64,000 bases of DNA. It comes from Rhizobium sp. CF122 (lineage in GTDB: Bacteria > Pseudomonadota > Alphaproteobacteria > Rhizobiales > Rhizobiaceae). Positions 16,379-24,970 of this stretch are shown here, in pieces. How positions within the stretch are numbered: the first letter of the stretch is position 1; each line of letters starts with the position of its first letter. The translations under genes were made by a program, and so were the position numbers. The notes beneath the pieces were generated by a model. It ran no database searches, was not told the DNA's origin, and saw only the letters and a program-made list of their open reading frames with translations. The DNA lies in the NCBI RefSeq assembly GCF_000282035.1, contig NZ_AKKA01000080.1, positions 1 to 64,000 on the forward strand, in the 5' to 3' direction.

Positions 16379-17401
16379 GTGAACATCGCGGGAGGAAAAA
16401 GAGGCCGGATCACCATCCACGACGTCGCGGCGGCGGCGGGGGTCAGCATTTCGACCGCCTCGAAGGCTCTGAACGAGACCGGTCGCATGAGTGCGGAAAC
16501 CCGCGAGCGCGTAAAGCGCATTGCCGGCGAAGTTGGTTTCCGCCCGAATGCGCTCGCCCGGGGCCTCTTGAGCAAGCGCAGTTTCACGATCGGCCTGCTG
16601 ACCAATGATACCTACGGGCGCTTCACGCTGCCTGTGATGGCCGGCATTTCAGAGGCGCTCGTCGATCACGGCGTATCGGTTTTTCTCTGTGCGATCGAAG
16701 ATGATCCGGCGCTTGGCCAGATTCATGTCGACGCAATGCTCGAAAAGCAGGTCGATGGCATCATTGCCACCGGCAAGCGATTGGATCGGCAGCTTCCGGT
16801 CGATCTGTCGAACCTGCATGTCCCTGTCGTCTACGCGTTCACAGAGGGGACGCCGGCAAGCGTCACCTTCCGCTCCGACGACGCGCAGGGTGCGCAATTG
16901 GCGGTGGAGTGGTTGGTCAAAATGGGCCGTCGGCGGATTGCCCATGTGACTGGGCCGGAGAGCTTTTTTTCCGTCCGCGAACGCGCGGATGCCTATCGCG
17001 ATGTCATTGGCGGTGAGGGCCTCGTCATGTTCGGCCATTGGGCGGAGGCCTGGGGGCACGAAGCCGTTGCAGAGATCTGGAACGGAGAGAGCGAAAAACC
17101 GGACGCCATCTTCTGCGGCAACGATCAGATCGCCCGTGGCGCTGTGGATGCGCTCCGCGAGCGCGGTGTTCGCGTGCCGGAGGATGTTTCCGTGGTCGGC
17201 TTCGACAATTGGGAGATTGTCGCCGGCCAGACGCGGCCACCGCTTACCTCCGTCGATATGGAGTTGAAGGAGCTGGGGCGCCAGGCCGGATTGACGGTTC
17301 TGGCGCTGGCGGAGGGACGCCCGGTGGAACCAGGCGTCAGGAAATTGCCGTGCCGTCTCGTGGTGCGGCAGTCATGCGGGGCCCAAAACCCCAGGAGATG
17401 A
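16379..17401 (+). CDS. LacI family transcriptional regulator, GTG start
   Basis: A 340-residue repressor-type protein. The helix-turn-helix reads TIHDVAAAAGVSISTASKAL (about residues 12-31) and the C-terminal half is the sugar-sensing domain (DVSVVGFDNWEIVAGQTRPP). The start is a GTG at 16379, supported by GAGGAG upstream and the lack of an ATG in the right place. The gene lies 43 bases ahead of a sugar binding-protein gene and downstream of two matching operators, so it most likely regulates itself and the transporter/GH127 operon. Confidence 0.9.
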   Translation: MNIAGGKRGRITIHDVAAAAGVSISTASKALNETGRMSAETRERVKRIAGEVGFRPNALARGLLSKRSFTIGLLTNDTYGRFTLPVMAGISEALVDHGVSVFLCAIEDDPALGQIHVDAMLEKQVDGIIATGKRLDRQLPVDLSNLHVPVVYAFTEGTPASVTFRSDDAQGAQLAVEWLVKMGRRRIAHVTGPESFFSVRERADAYRDVIGGEGLVMFGHWAEAWGHEAVAEIWNGESEKPDAIFCGNDQIARGAVDALRERGVRVPEDVSVVGFDNWEIVAGQTRPPLTSVDMELKELGRQAGLTVLALAEGRPVEPGVRKLPCRLVVRQSCGAQNPRR

Positions 17402-17444
17402 AGAACCGGCGCGGAGGAGATGCGCCAATTTGGGAGGAAGTGCC

Positions 17445-18683
17445 ATGATTAAGCGTCTGCTGGCTGCGACAAGCGTTGCCACCCTATGCCTGGTGTCCGG
17501 AGCATCGGCCGCCGAAAAGGTCGAAATGTGGGTCCGCACGGGTATCGGCGAGTCCTTCAAGAAGGTCGTCGAAGCCTACAACTCCAGCCACGAGAACCAG
17601 GTTGTTGCGACGGAGGTTCCGTTCTCGGAACTTGTCCAGAAATACGCAACGGCGATCGCCGGCGGCCAGGCGCCGGACGCCTTGTCGATGGACCTTATCT
17701 ACAACCCGGCCTTTGCCGCTGCGGGACAGCTGGAAGACTTGACGGATTGGGCAAAGAAATTGCCCTATTTCAATGCGCTATCGCCATCGCATGTTCGCCT
17801 CGGCACCTATCAGGATCGCGTCTACGGCCTGCCGCTTTCTGTCGAAACGTCGGTCTTCGCCTGGAACAAAGACCTGTACAAGAAGGCTGGTCTCGACCCT
17901 GAAAAGGCGCCCGCGACCTGGGAGGAAATCACAACCAACGCCGAGAAGATCCGCAAGCTCGGTGACGATACCTACGGCTTCTATTTCTCCGGCGGTGGTT
18001 GCGGCGGCTGCATGATCTTTACGTTCACGCCGCTCACCTGGGGTGCAGGTGCTGATATCCTGTCGGCCGATGGCAAGACGGCGACGCTTGACACCCCGCA
18101 GATGCGCAAGGCCGTCGACTACTATCGCGACATGGTGAAGAAGGACCTTGTCCCGGCAAGTGCTGCCAGCGACAATGGTGCCAACTTCCTGACCTTTACC
18201 AACGGCAAGATCGGTCAACAGAGCCTCGGCGCATTCGCGATCGGCACGCTCGTCACCGAGCATCCCGACATCAACTTTGGCGTGACCCTCATCCCGGGCG
18301 TTGACGGCAAGCCGTCCTCCTTCGCCGGCGGTGACAACTTCGTCATCACCAAGGGCACCAAGAAGATCGATGCCGTGAAGGAATTCCTCGAATACATTTA
18401 CTCGATGGACGGCCAGAAAGTCATGGCGAAGTACGGTAGCCTGCCGACCCGCGGCGATATCGCCGACAAGGTGCTCGCCGGTCTCGATCCAAGGATGCAG
18501 GTCGGCCTGAAAGCCATCTCGGTCGCAAAGACACCGTACACGCTGCAGTTCAACGATCTGATCAACAGCGCCAACGGTCCGTGGGCAACCTTTACGAACG
18601 CCGCCATCTTCGGTGACGACGTCGACGGTGCCTTCAAGAACGCACAGTCGGAGATGCAGTCGATCATCGACAGCGGCCAATAA
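17445..18683 (+). CDS. Sugar ABC transporter substrate-binding protein (Sec-exported)
   Basis: 412 residues from the ATG at 17445, chosen because GGGAGGAAG lies just upstream; an in-frame ATG at 17430 precedes that site. The first 22 residues (MIKRLLAATSVATLCLVSGA and following) form a Sec signal peptide. The mature part is MalE-like (MWVRTGIGESFKKVVEAYN; LPLSVETSVFAWNKDLYKKA). A Cys-Gly-Gly-Cys pair occurs within SGGGCGGCMIF and could form a disulphide. It is not close to the two Tat-type binding proteins further left. It is followed by a strong hairpin and then by its two permeases. Confidence 0.92.
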   Translation: MIKRLLAATSVATLCLVSGASAAEKVEMWVRTGIGESFKKVVEAYNSSHENQVVATEVPFSELVQKYATAIAGGQAPDALSMDLIYNPAFAAAGQLEDLTDWAKKLPYFNALSPSHVRLGTYQDRVYGLPLSVETSVFAWNKDLYKKAGLDPEKAPATWEEITTNAEKIRKLGDDTYGFYFSGGGCGGCMIFTFTPLTWGAGADILSADGKTATLDTPQMRKAVDYYRDMVKKDLVPASAASDNGANFLTFTNGKIGQQSLGAFAIGTLVTEHPDINFGVTLIPGVDGKPSSFAGGDNFVITKGTKKIDAVKEFLEYIYSMDGQKVMAKYGSLPTRGDIADKVLAGLDPRMQVGLKAISVAKTPYTLQFNDLINSANGPWATFTNAAIFGDDVDGAFKNAQSEMQSIIDSGQ

Positions 18684-18699
18684 TCTCCCAACGGCCGTG

Positions 18700-18728
18700 G
18701 CCGGAGGGTGGTGGCAGTCCTCCGGCCG
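18700..18728 (+). promoter_or_regulatory. Intercistronic hairpin between binding-protein and permease genes
   Basis: GGCCGGAGG (18700-18708) pairs perfectly with CCTCCGGCC (18720-18728) around an 11-base loop and is followed by GATTTTATC. Such hairpins protect the binding-protein message and dampen read-through so that the binding protein is made in excess. It also argues against the permease start at 18708. Confidence 0.7.
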
Positions 18729-18758
18729 ATTTTATCAGGAATGATGCGGAGTGTTTCG

Positions 18759-19673
18759 ATGACCGTGACGGGTCGAAAGCAGACAGCATGCGTGCGCAGA
18801 CGCGCCCCGAGACCGGAATGGACCGGCCTCCTCTATATCGCTCCGGCGATGCTTTTGGTGATCATGTTCTTCGTGTTGCCGGTCGCCTTCACCGCCTGGA
18901 TGAGCCTTCACAACTGGCCGCTGATGGGGGCCTCGCGCTGGATCGGCTTCAACAACTACTTCCGCATGTTCAATGACGGCCGTTTCGTCGCGGCGCTGAA
19001 CTTCACTGCCTATTACACGGTCATCGTGACGATCCTCATCTTCGCGGTCGCCTTTCCGCTTGCTCTTTTCGTCGAGCGGCAGCGGGCCTTCGTCAGTACC
19101 TATCGCACCGTCATCTTCCTGCCCGTCGTCGTCGGTCTAGCGTCGGCGTCGCTGCTGTGGGTATGGCTTGCCAATGTCGACAGCGGGTTCATCGGACCCG
19201 CCTTGAAGGCGCTCGGACTTGTCGAGAAGAGCCCCAATCTGCTTGCCACCTTCGACAGTGCATTCCTGACGATCTGCGTCATGGTGGTGTGGAAGATAGC
19301 CGGCTTTACAATGATCATCCTGCTGACAGGACTGCAGGCGATCCCGGCCGATCTGACGGAGGCCGCCGTCGTCGATGGGGCAAGCTGGTGGCAGCGGTTC
19401 CGCTTTCTGACGCTGCCGCTGATGCGCAGGACGATCGCGCTCGCGCTTATCATTTCCGTGACGGGGTCGATCCTCGCCTTTGATCAGTTTTACATCATGA
19501 CCTCTGGCGGACCGCAAAACCGTATGATCTCCGTCGTCTACTACATCTTCAACCAGTCTTTCGTGTCCTTCAATCTCGGATATGGCGCGGCCTTGTCGAT
19601 TGCGCTTCTCGCCATTCTCGTGGTCATCAGCGTCGCGCAGCTCTGGCTGCTGCGTGTTGGGGAGGAGAGCTGA
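18759..19673 (+). CDS. Carbohydrate ABC transporter permease (MalF-like, CUT1)
   Basis: 304 residues from the ATG at 18759, which has GGAG eight bases upstream. Earlier in-frame ATGs at 18741 and 18708 are less likely, the latter lying inside a hairpin. The first membrane helix includes LLYIAPAMLLVIMFFVLPVA; the EAA loop reads LTEAAVVDGASWWQRFRFLTL. It overlaps the next permease gene by one base (TGATG). It is the inner-membrane channel for the ligand bound by the protein at 17445. Confidence 0.9.
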   Translation: MTVTGRKQTACVRRRAPRPEWTGLLYIAPAMLLVIMFFVLPVAFTAWMSLHNWPLMGASRWIGFNNYFRMFNDGRFVAALNFTAYYTVIVTILIFAVAFPLALFVERQRAFVSTYRTVIFLPVVVGLASASLLWVWLANVDSGFIGPALKALGLVEKSPNLLATFDSAFLTICVMVVWKIAGFTMIILLTGLQAIPADLTEAAVVDGASWWQRFRFLTLPLMRRTIALALIISVTGSILAFDQFYIMTSGGPQNRMISVVYYIFNQSFVSFNLGYGAALSIALLAILVVISVAQLWLLRVGEES

Positions 19674-20536
19674 TGAGCCTCGTCACCGGTCGCAAGAGAA
19701 GCCGCGAAATCCGTGGGCAGGCCGCCTACCACGGCACCGGCATAGCCGTTGCCATTTTCTTTCTCGCTCCGTTTGTCATTACGCTGATGGCCTCGTTCCG
19801 GCATGGAACGGAGGCGCGGCTGCCGCCGCTGCCGCCATGGCCGACAAACGGCATCAGTTTCGATTCCTACCGTTCGCTCGACAGTTTCGGCGCCGGCATT
19901 TTGCAGCACACCCTCAATTCGCTCATCGTGTCGCTTGCGACCGTTGTGCTGACCGTGGTGATCAGCCTGCTCGCCGGCTACGGCTTTTCGCGCTATCGCT
20001 TCCCGCTGAAGAATGTCTTCTTCATCCTGATCATCGCGACGCTGATGATCCCGTTCCAGTCGATCCTCACGCCGCTCTTCATCATCCTCGCCAGGCTCGG
20101 GCTCAACAATTCGCTCTTTGGCCTGACGCTGGTTTACGTGACGCTGCAGCTGCCGTTTTCGGTGTTCATGATGCGCAACGCCTTCGATGCGGTGCCGAAG
20201 GAGATCGAGGAAGCAGCGCGTATCGACGGCGCCCACGATCTGAAGATGCTCGTGCTGGTTCTGCTGCCGCTCGTACTGCCGGGTGTCGCGACGGTGGCGA
20301 TCTTCGCCTTCCTCAATGCCTGGAACGAATTCCTGGCCGCGCTTGTGCTGCTTTCCAGCAACGAGAAATACACGCTGCCTGTCCTTATGATGGCGGTGCG
20401 CGCCGGTCGCCTCGGGGCGATCAACTGGGGTGCCGTGCAAGCGGGTGTCGCAGTCATGACCATCCCTTGCCTCATCGTCTTCCTGCTTCTGCAACGCTAC
20501 TACATGCGCGGGCTCATGGCCGGCGCGGTGAAATGA
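19673..20536 (+). CDS. Carbohydrate ABC transporter permease (MalG-like, CUT1)
   Basis: A 287-residue membrane protein with six or so hydrophobic segments and the EAA loop EIEEAARIDGAHDLKMLVLVL. Start and stop overlap with the neighbouring genes (TGATG upstream, ATGA downstream), showing tight coupling. No ATPase gene follows, which is unusual for a MalFG pair; a shared MsmK-like ATPase, possibly the one at 3249-4328, would be needed. Confidence 0.92.
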   Translation: MSLVTGRKRSREIRGQAAYHGTGIAVAIFFLAPFVITLMASFRHGTEARLPPLPPWPTNGISFDSYRSLDSFGAGILQHTLNSLIVSLATVVLTVVISLLAGYGFSRYRFPLKNVFFILIIATLMIPFQSILTPLFIILARLGLNNSLFGLTLVYVTLQLPFSVFMMRNAFDAVPKEIEEAARIDGAHDLKMLVLVLLPLVLPGVATVAIFAFLNAWNEFLAALVLLSSNEKYTLPVLMMAVRAGRLGAINWGAVQAGVAVMTIPCLIVFLLLQRYYMRGLMAGAVK

Positions 20537-22485
20537 CTTCTGAAAGAGAGATGGATCAAGCCATGAACAAGTTGAAAAGAGACCGCCAGTTTCGTCCGCT
20601 TCCCGTGCCTGATGTCGATGTGCACGGCCTCTTCGGGGAGCGCCAGGACGCGATCTGCGATTCCACCGCTGAAACGCTGCTCGACCGTTGCGTCGAGGCG
20701 GGGATGTTGCGTGCGATCGATATCGACCAGCCGAGCCCCGGGATCGTGATCCCGATCGGCCCATGGGGTGGTTCTACGCAAATGTTCTGGGATAGCGATT
20801 TCGGCAAGTCGATCGAGACCGTTGCCTACTCGCTCTATCGCCGCGCCAATCCCGCTCTGGAAGCCCGTGTCGATGCCATCGTCGACATGTATGAGAAGCT
20901 GCAGGACAAGGATGGCTATCTGAATGCGTGGTTTCAGCGGGTTCAGCCCGACCGCCGCTGGACCAACCTGCGCGACCATCACGAACTCTATTGCGCCGGC
21001 CACCTGATGGAAGGGGCGGTCGCCTATTATCAGGCCACCGGCAAGCGCAAGCTGCTCGATATCATGTGCCGCTTTGCCGACTACATGATTACCGTCTTTG
21101 GTCACGGCCCGGGCAAGATCCCCGGCTATTGCGGCCACGAGGAAGTCGAACTGGCGCTGGTCAAGCTTGCCCGTGTGACCGGCGAGAAGAAGTATCTGGA
21201 CCTTGCCAAGTTCTTCATCGACGAGCGCGGAACCGAACCGAACTTCTTCACCGAAGAAGCAATTCGTGACGGCCGCGATGCCGCCGACTTCCATCAGAAG
21301 ACCTATGAATACGGCCAGGCGCACGAGCCGGTTCGCGAGCAGAAGAAGGTCGTCGGTCATGCCGTGCGCGCCATGTATCTCTATTCCGGCATGGCCGACA
21401 TCGCGACGGAGTATAATGACGACAGCCTGACCGGGGCGCTCGAGACGCTCTGGGACGACCTGACGACCAAGCAGATGTACGTCACCGGCGGCATCGGCCC
21501 GGCGGCCGCCAACGAAGGCTTCACCGACTACTACGATCTGCCGAACGAAAGCGCCTACGCCGAAACCTGCGCATCAGTCGGCCTGGTTTTCTGGGCGAAC
21601 CGCATGCTCGGACGCGGCCCGAACCGGCGCTATGCCGATATCATGGAGCAGGCGCTTTATAACGGCGCCATGGCCGGCCTGTCGCTCGACGGCAAGACGT
21701 TCTTCTACGAGAACCCGCTGGAAAGCGCCGGCAAGCACCATCGCTGGATTTGGCACCATTGCCCCTGCTGCCCGCCGAACATTGCCCGGCTGCTCGCCTC
21801 GATCGGCTCCTATATGTACGGGGTCGCGGAAGATGAGATCGCCGTCCACCTCTATGGCGAAGGCAGGGCGCGATTCAAGATGGCGGGTGCCGATGTCGCA
21901 CTGACCCAGAAGACCCGCTACCCCTGGCATGGTGCTGTTCATTTCGACATCAAGACGAGCAAGCCGGCGCAGTTTGCGGTTTCGCTGCGCATCCCGGGAT
22001 GGGCAAACGGCGCCACGCTTGCCGTCAACGGCGAGGCAATCGACATCGGTTCGGTCGACGTCGACGGTTACGCCCGCATCGAACGCGAATGGCGCGATGG
22101 CGACAAGATCGATCTGGACATCCCGCTGGAAGCGCGCTCCCTCTGGGCAAACCCGTTGGTGCGCCAGGACGCCGGACGCGCCGCCCTGATGCGCGGCCCG
22201 CTCGTCTATTGTGTGGAGGCAACGGATAATGGGGCGGGCCTGAACGGCATCCGGCTTGGCGAAGACATTGCGGCAAAGACGGCGGAGATCGCCGAGCTCG
22301 GTGGTGCGATTGCCCTCGATATTCCTGTGACGAAGGATGAGGCGGATTGGGGCGCGACGCTCTATCGCACCAGGCCTCCCGCGGCCGAGAAGGCGACAGC
22401 CCGTTTCGTGCCCTACCATCTCTGGGACAATCGTGCGCCCGGTGAAATGCTCGTCTGGGTCCGTTCCGCGACCCAGCGTGAGTGA
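20533..22485 (+). CDS. GH127 family glycoside hydrolase (beta-L-arabinofuranosidase-like, former DUF1680)
   Basis: 650 residues if started at the ATG at 20533 that overlaps the permease stop (ATGA); ATGs at 20551 and 20563 are alternatives. The open frame extends upstream inside the permease gene in another frame, which is not coding. The active-site motif HHCPCCPPN is present with cysteines at about 410, 412 and 413; GH127 enzymes use a zinc-bound cysteine as nucleophile at this place. Known members release beta-L-arabinofuranose from hydroxyproline-linked arabino-oligosaccharides of plant cell-wall glycoproteins. No signal peptide is seen, so it acts in the cytoplasm on imported oligosaccharides. 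Its location as the last gene of the transporter operon suggests the importer takes up arabinose-containing oligomers. Confidence 0.88.
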   Translation: MTSEREMDQAMNKLKRDRQFRPLPVPDVDVHGLFGERQDAICDSTAETLLDRCVEAGMLRAIDIDQPSPGIVIPIGPWGGSTQMFWDSDFGKSIETVAYSLYRRANPALEARVDAIVDMYEKLQDKDGYLNAWFQRVQPDRRWTNLRDHHELYCAGHLMEGAVAYYQATGKRKLLDIMCRFADYMITVFGHGPGKIPGYCGHEEVELALVKLARVTGEKKYLDLAKFFIDERGTEPNFFTEEAIRDGRDAADFHQKTYEYGQAHEPVREQKKVVGHAVRAMYLYSGMADIATEYNDDSLTGALETLWDDLTTKQMYVTGGIGPAAANEGFTDYYDLPNESAYAETCASVGLVFWANRMLGRGPNRRYADIMEQALYNGAMAGLSLDGKTFFYENPLESAGKHHRWIWHHCPCCPPNIARLLASIGSYMYGVAEDEIAVHLYGEGRARFKMAGADVALTQKTRYPWHGAVHFDIKTSKPAQFAVSLRIPGWANGATLAVNGEAIDIGSVDVDGYARIEREWRDGDKIDLDIPLEARSLWANPLVRQDAGRAALMRGPLVYCVEATDNGAGLNGIRLGEDIAAKTAEIAELGGAIALDIPVTKDEADWGATLYRTRPPAAEKATARFVPYHLWDNRAPGEMLVWVRSATQRE

Positions 22486-22519
22486 TGCCGCGTTAGTTCG
22501 CCTACTGTCGTCGCCGGCT

Positions 22520-23260
22520 TTATCTGCCGGCGACTGCCTTGGGTTGCCGCCGCGCCTGCGCTTTGATCATGCATACCCAATTGCGCCCGATCGCAAGACC
22601 GCTTGCATCTGATTCGCTCGCATGCTTGGCAGCAAGCCCCGCATAGCCTTCATGCCAGCCCGGCTCCATCTGCTCGATCGAAGCGGCAAATTCGGCCTTC
22701 CAGCTGTCGATCACCGATGCGCTGGCCTCGAAGTGGAACTGCGTGCCATAGGCCGCGCGTCCAACGCGAAACGCCTGGTTCTCCGTCAGGCCGCTTGTGG
22801 CGAGACGCGTCGCGCCCTCCGGTAGCGTAAACGTGTCACTGTGCCACTGGAAGGTTGTGAAATCGTCCGGGAGGTCGGAGAGCAGTGCATCCGTCTGGCC
22901 CTCCTTGGACTTGCTGACTGCGTGCCAGCCGAACTCCAGTCCGGCGTTCAGATGGTTCTCCGCGCCGTAAGCACGCGCGAGAATCTGTGCGCCGAGGCAG
23001 ATGCCGAGCACTGCCTTGTCGGCCTCGACGAAGTCGCGCATCAATTGCGCAAGCGTCGGCAGATACGGATAGTTCTGATCATCGATCGCATTCTGCTCGC
23101 CGCCGAGCACCACCAGAGCGTCATGACCGGCACTGCCCGCAGGCAGCTTGCCGTCGATCCAGGGACGGAAGCGCTCAATCTCTGCGTTGGCCTCCGCCAG
23201 CGCCACGCCCAGCAAGCCAAGCGGCGTGCTCTTCATGTTCTCGATGACGGCGACCCGCAT
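22520..23260 (-). CDS. Class I glutamine amidotransferase-like protein
   Basis: 246 residues from the ATG at 23260, chosen because GGAG lies eight bases upstream; the longer frame adds a non-conserved N-terminus. The nucleophile elbow GICLGAQ holds Cys88, and QFHFEAS holds the likely catalytic histidine. The protein resembles stand-alone GMP synthase-like amidotransferases that act on small metabolites such as gamma-glutamyl compounds. It is convergent with the GH127 gene and divergent from the SelW-like gene. A 9-bp hairpin (22510-22534) covers its stop codon. Function beyond the family is unknown. Confidence 0.85.
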   Translation of the reverse strand: MRVAVIENMKSTPLGLLGVALAEANAEIERFRPWIDGKLPAGSAGHDALVVLGGEQNAIDDQNYPYLPTLAQLMRDFVEADKAVLGICLGAQILARAYGAENHLNAGLEFGWHAVSKSKEGQTDALLSDLPDDFTTFQWHSDTFTLPEGATRLATSGLTENQAFRVGRAAYGTQFHFEASASVIDSWKAEFAASIEQMEPGWHEGYAGLAAKHASESDASGLAIGRNWVCMIKAQARRQPKAVAGR

Positions 23261-23377
23261 CAGCATCTCCAATACGATCTTCGACTCGGACAGGAACACC
23301 AAGCGCTCTACGATTGCAATATCGATTGCGCCACGCCTCGGCAGTTCTTAAATCGGCATGACGAAAGGAAACCTGAC

Positions 23378-23674
23378 ATGAGTGACAAGAAGGCCCGCGT
23401 GACGATCCTCTACTGCACCCAATGCAACTGGCTACTGCGTGCCGGCTGGATGGCGCAGGAGCTTCTGCAGACCTTTGCCGACAGCCTCGGCGAGGTGGCG
23501 CTCATTCCTGGGACTGGCGGCAACTTCGAAATACGGGTCGATGACGTGCTGATCTGGGAGCGTAAGCGTGATGGCGGCTTTCCCGGTCCGAAGGAGTTAA
23601 AGCAGCGCGTCCGCGACATCATCGAGCCCGGCCGGGACCTCGGTCACGTCGACCGCGCCTCGCTGGAAAGCTGA
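23378..23674 (+). CDS. SelT/SelW/SelH family (Rdx-type) protein
   Basis: A 98-residue protein starting at 23378, with AAAGGAA upstream. The N-terminal Cys-x-x-Cys motif, YCTQCNW (Cys13, Cys16), and the strand GGNFEIRVDDVLIWERKRDGG and GFPGPKELKQRVRD are typical of the SelW-like thioredoxin-fold family, here with cysteine rather than selenocysteine. Members are thought to be small redox proteins with no firmly known partner. It is a single-gene unit; the next gene is convergent, starting 2 bases after its stop. Confidence 0.85.
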   Translation: MSDKKARVTILYCTQCNWLLRAGWMAQELLQTFADSLGEVALIPGTGGNFEIRVDDVLIWERKRDGGFPGPKELKQRVRDIIEPGRDLGHVDRASLES

Positions 23675-23676
23675 GC

Positions 23677-24105
23677 CTAGTCGTAAGGTGAATTGCAGGT
23701 CTTGTAGATGCCTTCGTAAGTCACGAATCGGTCGGTCTTCGGATTGTAGGTCCGATACTGATTGCGGCACCAATCGACGTGAAATTGTCGTCCTTGCGTC
23801 TTAGGCTGCACCGTGCGCACTGGCGGCGGATCGTAATAAAGCGGTGCCGGTCCCCGCGCGCCTGGCCGATAGTAGGTCGGGCCGGTGGCCGTCGGCGGTC
23901 GATAGTTAGGCTGGACGTAGGACGGTCGGAACGATTGTACCGGCCCGAAGGTAAAGCAGCCGCGCGCATCGCACATGGTCGACCCCACAGGGACGATGTC
24001 CGACTGGCCGGCGACGGGCGAAAAGGCGCCAAGCGGCATCGCAAAGATCGCATTGGGCAGCAGCGAGAAGAGCGCAATCAGGCAGAGTTTGTGAAGGCCG
24101 GACAT
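23677..24105 (-). CDS. Secreted BA14K-like protein
   Basis: A 142-residue protein with an N-terminal signal peptide (LCLIALFSLLPNAIFA), a proline/tyrosine-rich middle with many P-x-Y motifs, and a C-terminal segment, WCRNQYRTYNPKTDRFVTYE followed by a C-terminal Cys, resembling the BA14K repeat (a Cys-x3-Y-x2-Y-x-P pattern). Family members in Brucella and rhizobia are small periplasmic or surface-exposed immunoreactive proteins of unknown action. The gene stands alone. Confidence 0.7.
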   Translation of the reverse strand: MSGLHKLCLIALFSLLPNAIFAMPLGAFSPVAGQSDIVPVGSTMCDARGCFTFGPVQSFRPSYVQPNYRPPTATGPTYYRPGARGPAPLYYDPPPVRTVQPKTQGRQFHVDWCRNQYRTYNPKTDRFVTYEGIYKTCNSPYD

Positions 24106-24281
24106 CGGACGATCCTTTCTTGCTGCATTTATATAGGGCCGATTGTGTCGATCGCTACCGCTGCCTCAGATTGGGCCCTCGTCAACATAGACCGGCATCA
24201 ACGAGTTTTTTGCTGCCTGTCAGGAAAACTTTAAAAACCCTGTTGACAGCAAGAGGCCACGCCCGTACATGGCTCTCCGTC

Positions 24282-24366
24282 GCCCAGATGGCGGAATTGG
24301 TAGACGCGCAGGTTTCAGGTACCTGTGCCGCGAGGCGTGGAGGTTCGAGTCCTCTTCTGGGCACCA
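24282..24366 (+). tRNA. tRNA-Leu (anticodon CAG)
   Basis: The 85-base stretch folds as a class II tRNA: acceptor GCCCAGA pairs with TCTGGGC, a long variable arm follows the anticodon stem CAGGT/ACCTG, and CAG sits at 24316-24318. The T-arm has GGTTCGAGTCC and the gene ends with an encoded CCA. It is followed at once by an integrase remnant, so its 3' end is a likely attachment site. Confidence 0.97.
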
Positions 24367-24449
24367 TTCCATTTTGATCGTTATCCAGATCAAATACTTA
24401 GGCCTTTCCAATAAGTTGCGCTCACCACACCGTGTAACAAAGGTGAGTA

Positions 24450-24970
24450 ACATGAGGCTGCAACTGGTGGCGCCGACGCAGCGAAAAGATTCGGCCAATC
24501 CGCATTTATCCAGCGTATTCCCAGCGACTTGAAGGCCAGTATGGTCGGCATGACGGTCGAAATGCCGCTTGGTACTGACGCTGTTCCCATCACCATCACC
24601 GACAAGATGCAGGCCATACGGTTGTCCCTACGCACGGCAGATGCTGGCGAAGCGAAGGCAGGCAGCAATCATTGCCTATCTTGAAGGCCTCTACCGCAAC
24701 CTTCGGGCTACCGCGCGGATCTCGCCGACCATAAACAATGCGTGGCGCTGTCCGGCGAATTGTATCGGTCTTGGTTGGCCGACCTTGAGACATCCCGGCG
24801 GATCACGTTTCAAGTCGAGGCAGAAGCGTCGTGGGATACGGCGTTGACTTGGAGGAAGAGGCCGCCGCCCTTCTCCTGGAGGCGGACAGGGTGGAGCAAC
24901 TGGACAGGACGGACCTTGAGCAACACCTAGGGCCGTTGGTGAACCGGCTGTTGTTGAGGCGTGGGTGTTA
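24450..24970 (+). pseudogene. Decayed tyrosine-type site-specific integrase (N-terminal part)
   Basis: Three frames in succession give integrase-like sequence: FIQRIPSDLKASMVGM and IRLSLRTADAGEAKA, then after a shift QAAIIAYLEGLYRNLRA, then QCVALSGELYRSWLADLE, then EEEAAALLLEADRVEQLDR. This is the N-terminal SAM-like and DUF6538-like part common in rhizobial island integrases. Frameshifts and stops break it, there is no start codon in frame, and the catalytic domain with its R-H-R-Y residues is missing. It begins within 100 bases of tRNA-Leu, the usual place for the integrase of a tRNA-borne island. Confidence 0.75.

Noticed and set aside
19582..20532. Long 5' extension of the GH127 frame giving 967 residues
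   Set aside because: The extension lies inside the two permease genes in another frame and is Arg/Ala-rich; the real start overlaps the permease stop at 20533.
22510..22534. 9-bp hairpin GTCGCCGGC/GCCGGCGAC at the convergent GH127 and amidotransferase ends
   Set aside because: It overlaps the amidotransferase stop codon and no T-run follows on either strand, so I do not call it a terminator.
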